From Uranotaenia lowii (taxonomy: Eukaryota > Arthropoda > Insecta > Diptera > Culicidae): DNA of 64,000 nucleotides. The notes below the pieces were generated by a model that did not search any database, was not told the origin of the DNA, and saw only the letters and a program-made list of their open reading frames with translations. Shown piece after piece: positions 61,496 to 64,000 of the stretch (positions are counted from its first letter, which is position 1; each line of letters starts with the position of its first letter). A program made the position numbers and the translations under genes. The DNA lies in the NCBI RefSeq assembly GCF_029784155.1, contig NC_073692.1, positions 334,013,920 through 334,077,919 of the forward strand, read 5' to 3'.

Positions 61496-64000
61496 ATGAA
61501 CCAAGCGGATCATGTTACCATTCGTTCGTGCGATCACCCAGTTATCAATAATAAAGAAATTGTGGCATATTGCCAAAACTTTAACAGAATGCGAAGCGCA
61601 TCTAAACTAAACACAATTCATAAAAATTTAGTAGCAAGTAATTATACTATCATTTTAGGAACCGAAACAAGCTGGGATGATAGTATAAAAAGCGAGGAAA
61701 TTTTTGGATCGCGTTACAATGTCTACAGAGATGACCGAAATTTCAATTTGTCCGACAAGAAATCAGGCGGAGGCGTTGTAGTAGCAATAAGCTCTGCTTT
61801 CGATTCTGAGCTCATTGAAATAACTAAGCACAAAGAATTTGAGCAGGTGTGGGCAAAAGCTCAAATCTTCAAGGAAACTCATATTTTTGGATCGATCTAC
61901 TTTCCTCCAGAATATGCCAGTAAAGATTATTTCCAAAAGTTTCTACTGAGCATAACAGAACTATTCAAAAGCTTCCAACCCGAATTCAAAATTCACCTGT
62001 ATGGCGATTTTAATCAATCGAATCTACAATTTTTACCCGATGAAGATAATGAAGCAATCCTTTTACCGATTTTTGGAGATAATGAAACATTACAATTCCT
62101 TTTCGACAATCTTGCTACCTTATGTCTTAATCAAATAAATCATGTGAAAAATGCCTGCAATCGCTATCTCGATTTACTGTTTTCAAACTTGACTGATGAC
62201 TTTTGTATTTTGGAAGCTACTAATCCAATTTGGAAAAATGAGATATTTCATACAGCTATCGAATTTTCAATTATATGTTCTGACAACAAAGGAATACCAG
62301 AATACGAATATGAGGAGACCCTTGACTTTTTCCATGCAAATTACACAATGATTAAAACTAAATTACAATCAGTTAATTGGCAATCATCATTTCAAAGCGA
62401 AAACCAAACTGTCAATCAGGTAGCTATTTTTTATAACATTCTTGGTAATATCTTGAGTAAATATGTCCCAATAAAAATAAAGCGACGAACGAATAATAAC
62501 AGAAATCCGCCATGGTTTTCAAAAGAGCTAAAGCATCTTAGAAATAAAAAGCAGAAAGCGCATAAAAACTGGAAAAAGACACCATCGCTAGCTAATAGTT
62601 TAGAATATCAAGAAGCATGCAACAAACTAGCCATATGCCTTAATACCTCCTTCGAAGAATATAATAGGAAAACAGAGGAAAACATTAAATCTAACCCAAG
62701 AAGCTTCTTCAAGTATGTAAGTTCCAAATTGAAAAGTAATAATTTTCCATCTCGTATGCACTTGGACAGCGCTAACGGTAATAATTCCCATGAAATATGT
62801 AATTTGTTTGCCAATTTCTTCCAAAGCGTTTACACCAGTTTTTCGGAAGCCGATCGCGACACTGCGTTTTTCGATTATTTTTCCGACTCAGCATCATTGA
62901 CTGTGGTAGATTCAATCACCCTTGAGGAAATACACAAATCAATTTGCTCCCTGGATAGCTCCAAAGGGCCCGGGCCTGATGGAATTCCTCCATTACTTTT
63001 AAAAAATCTTGTAAATGAACTAAGTGTGCCCTTGTTTCTATTGTTCAACTCATCGTTGAAATCCGGTGTTTTTCCTCAAGTATGGAAAGAATCTTTTCTT
63101 GTACCTATTTTCAAGTCGGGGAAAAAGTCCGACATTAAAAATTACCGGGGTATAGCAATCTTATCGTGCATACCGAAACTTTTTGAAGCAATAGTGAATC
63201 AAAAAATATATAATCAAATAAAAACACTCATAACTGAAAAGCAACATGGATTTGTTAAAGGACGATCTACAGCGACTAATTTACTTGAATTCGTTTCTTA
63301 TAATATCCACTCTATGGATCAAGGAAATTCCGTTCAGGCTCTATACACGGACTTCAGTAAAGCTTTTGATAGAATCGACATCCCTTTGTTAATTTTTAAA
63401 CTACATAAAAACGGATTCAGTACACAACTGCTGAAATGGATTGAGTCGTATTTGACAAACCGTACACAAATTGTTAGATTCAATGGTTCACTTTCGAAAA
63501 GCATCTCCGTTACATCTGGTGTGCCTCAAGGCTCCCATCTCGGTCCCTTATTATTTATCTTATACGTCAATGACATAACTTATTTACTGAACCAGCTAAA
63601 CGTGCTTATATACGCAGACGATATGAAGCTTTATATGATAGTCAACAACGAAGAAGATTTCAGGGTGTTTCAAAATGAAATAAATATTTTTTACAAATGG
63701 TGCAGTAAAAGTCTTCTTGAACTAAACGTGAAAAAATGTTCACATATTGTATTTACAAGGAAAAAATATCCGTCATATGAAATTGTCACATTAGGAAATG
63801 AGCCTGTGGAGAGAATCAATAAGATAAGAGATCTAGGTATTATATTGGACTCAAAACTTACTTTTGTAGATCACTATAACTCAGTAATTCAAAAATCAAA
63901 TAGTATGCTTGGCTTTATAAAACGTTTTAGTTATAATTTTCAAGACCCATATACATTAAAAACATTGTACACAGCTTATGTCCGATCCATACTTGAATAC
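61496..64000 (+). CDS. CR1-like ORF2 (endonuclease-RT), open to window end
   Basis: An uninterrupted frame of 835 codons runs from the ATG at 61496 to base 64000, with no stop. The endonuclease part shows IILGTETSWDDS, GGGVVVAISS, IYFPPEYAS, HLYGDFNQSN and NRYLDLLFSN. The RT part shows GPGPDGIPPLLLKN, NYRGIAILSCIPKLFE, KQHGFVKGRSTATNLLEF, YTDFSKAFDRIDIP, SGVPQGSHLGPLLFIL and IYADDMKLY. The C-terminal thumb begins at the window edge (TLYTAYVRSILEY). Because it runs off the window, the coding end is unknown. Intact motifs suggest an active or very recently active element. Confidence 0.9.
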   Translation, partial: MNQADHVTIRSCDHPVINNKEIVAYCQNFNRMRSASKLNTIHKNLVASNYTIILGTETSWDDSIKSEEIFGSRYNVYRDDRNFNLSDKKSGGGVVVAISSAFDSELIEITKHKEFEQVWAKAQIFKETHIFGSIYFPPEYASKDYFQKFLLSITELFKSFQPEFKIHLYGDFNQSNLQFLPDEDNEAILLPIFGDNETLQFLFDNLATLCLNQINHVKNACNRYLDLLFSNLTDDFCILEATNPIWKNEIFHTAIEFSIICSDNKGIPEYEYEETLDFFHANYTMIKTKLQSVNWQSSFQSENQTVNQVAIFYNILGNILSKYVPIKIKRRTNNNRNPPWFSKELKHLRNKKQKAHKNWKKTPSLANSLEYQEACNKLAICLNTSFEEYNRKTEENIKSNPRSFFKYVSSKLKSNNFPSRMHLDSANGNNSHEICNLFANFFQSVYTSFSEADRDTAFFDYFSDSASLTVVDSITLEEIHKSICSLDSSKGPGPDGIPPLLLKNLVNELSVPLFLLFNSSLKSGVFPQVWKESFLVPIFKSGKKSDIKNYRGIAILSCIPKLFEAIVNQKIYNQIKTLITEKQHGFVKGRSTATNLLEFVSYNIHSMDQGNSVQALYTDFSKAFDRIDIPLLIFKLHKNGFSTQLLKWIESYLTNRTQIVRFNGSLSKSISVTSGVPQGSHLGPLLFILYVNDITYLLNQLNVLIYADDMKLYMIVNNEEDFRVFQNEINIFYKWCSKSLLELNVKKCSHIVFTRKKYPSYEIVTLGNEPVERINKIRDLGIILDSKLTFVDHYNSVIQKSNSMLGFIKRFSYNFQDPYTLKTLYTAYVRSILEY

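Larger units (their letters stand above)
59911..64000 (+). mobile_element. CR1-clade non-LTR retrotransposon, 3' end outside window
   Basis: Begins directly against the Gypsy LTR with gtcgtcgtacagtacagacg, which looks like a 5' UTR start. It contains an intact ORF1 (60054-61475) and an ORF2 open to the last base. It is a different family from the CR1-like copy in ppk-c intron 3: the ORF1 is longer with a basic, coiled-coil middle. Its RT ends before the C-terminal region, so at least 0.5-1 kb more is expected beyond base 64000. Confidence 0.85.

Overview
The window is a stretch of insect nuclear DNA, most probably from a culicine mosquito. That is an inference from the gene family, the roughly 55-60 bp introns and the density and kinds of transposable elements; nothing in the sequence names a species. 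The only host genes I can support are three tandem, same-strand pickpocket (ppk) genes. These encode DEG/ENaC sodium channel subunits, and all three have the same five-exon structure: ppk-a at 1643-5467, ppk-b at 27719-29957 and ppk-c at 34654-45178. Ppk-a and ppk-b lie inside a segmental duplication (about 420-5575 and 27228-30045) that includes shared 5' flanking DNA. Ppk-c is more diverged. All three models splice in frame to about 514-517 residues with no break, so they look functional. Many exons look like stop-terminated ORFs only because the short introns are read through.

Almost everything else is layered transposable elements. From 5.6 to 27.2 kb: (i) a CCCAAGCAACC-ended terminal-inverted-repeat element (6787-14216), interrupted by a 6.4 kb hAT-type element (7487-13867) with an exact 8 bp target duplication. 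The hAT carries a large imperfect 9-mer minisatellite (GACAAAATT) with higher-order structure and a poly(A)-ended insertion inside it. (ii) A decayed Jockey-clade non-LTR retrotransposon (about 16236-27216), interrupted by a complete BEL/Pao element with a 1801-codon intact polyprotein (16526-24751, minus strand) and by a 1.3 kb DNA element (24862-26190).

From 30.1 to 33.5 kb lies a decayed APE-type non-LTR element of the RTE-like group (minus strand). Intron 3 of ppk-c has grown to about 8.8 kb. It holds a full-length CR1-like element with a PHD-finger ORF1 and an EN-RT ORF2 (about 35785-40687). A second CCCAAGCAACC element (40688-44448) sits at that element's 3' tail, and a young Gypsy-type LTR element (40999-43078) sits inside the second element. 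The Gypsy-type element's RT, RNase H and integrase core have been deleted, leaving one in-frame Gag-protease-integrase-tail ORF.

Downstream of the ppk cluster (45.3-50.5 kb) are a tRNA-derived SINE-like piece, a decayed BEL element interrupted by a third CCCAAGCAACC element, and a fragment of yet another RT. A complete Gypsy element with 1482 bp LTRs and overlapping gag and pol ORFs (50535-59910, minus strand) follows. The window ends inside an apparently intact CR1-like element (59911 onward), whose ORF2 is open to the last base.

The most unusual pattern I found is that all three CCCAAGCAACC elements carry, in the same orientation, a tRNA-like module with pol III A-box and B-box motifs spaced as in tRNA genes. 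That is a SINE-like head inside a DNA-transposon-shaped element.
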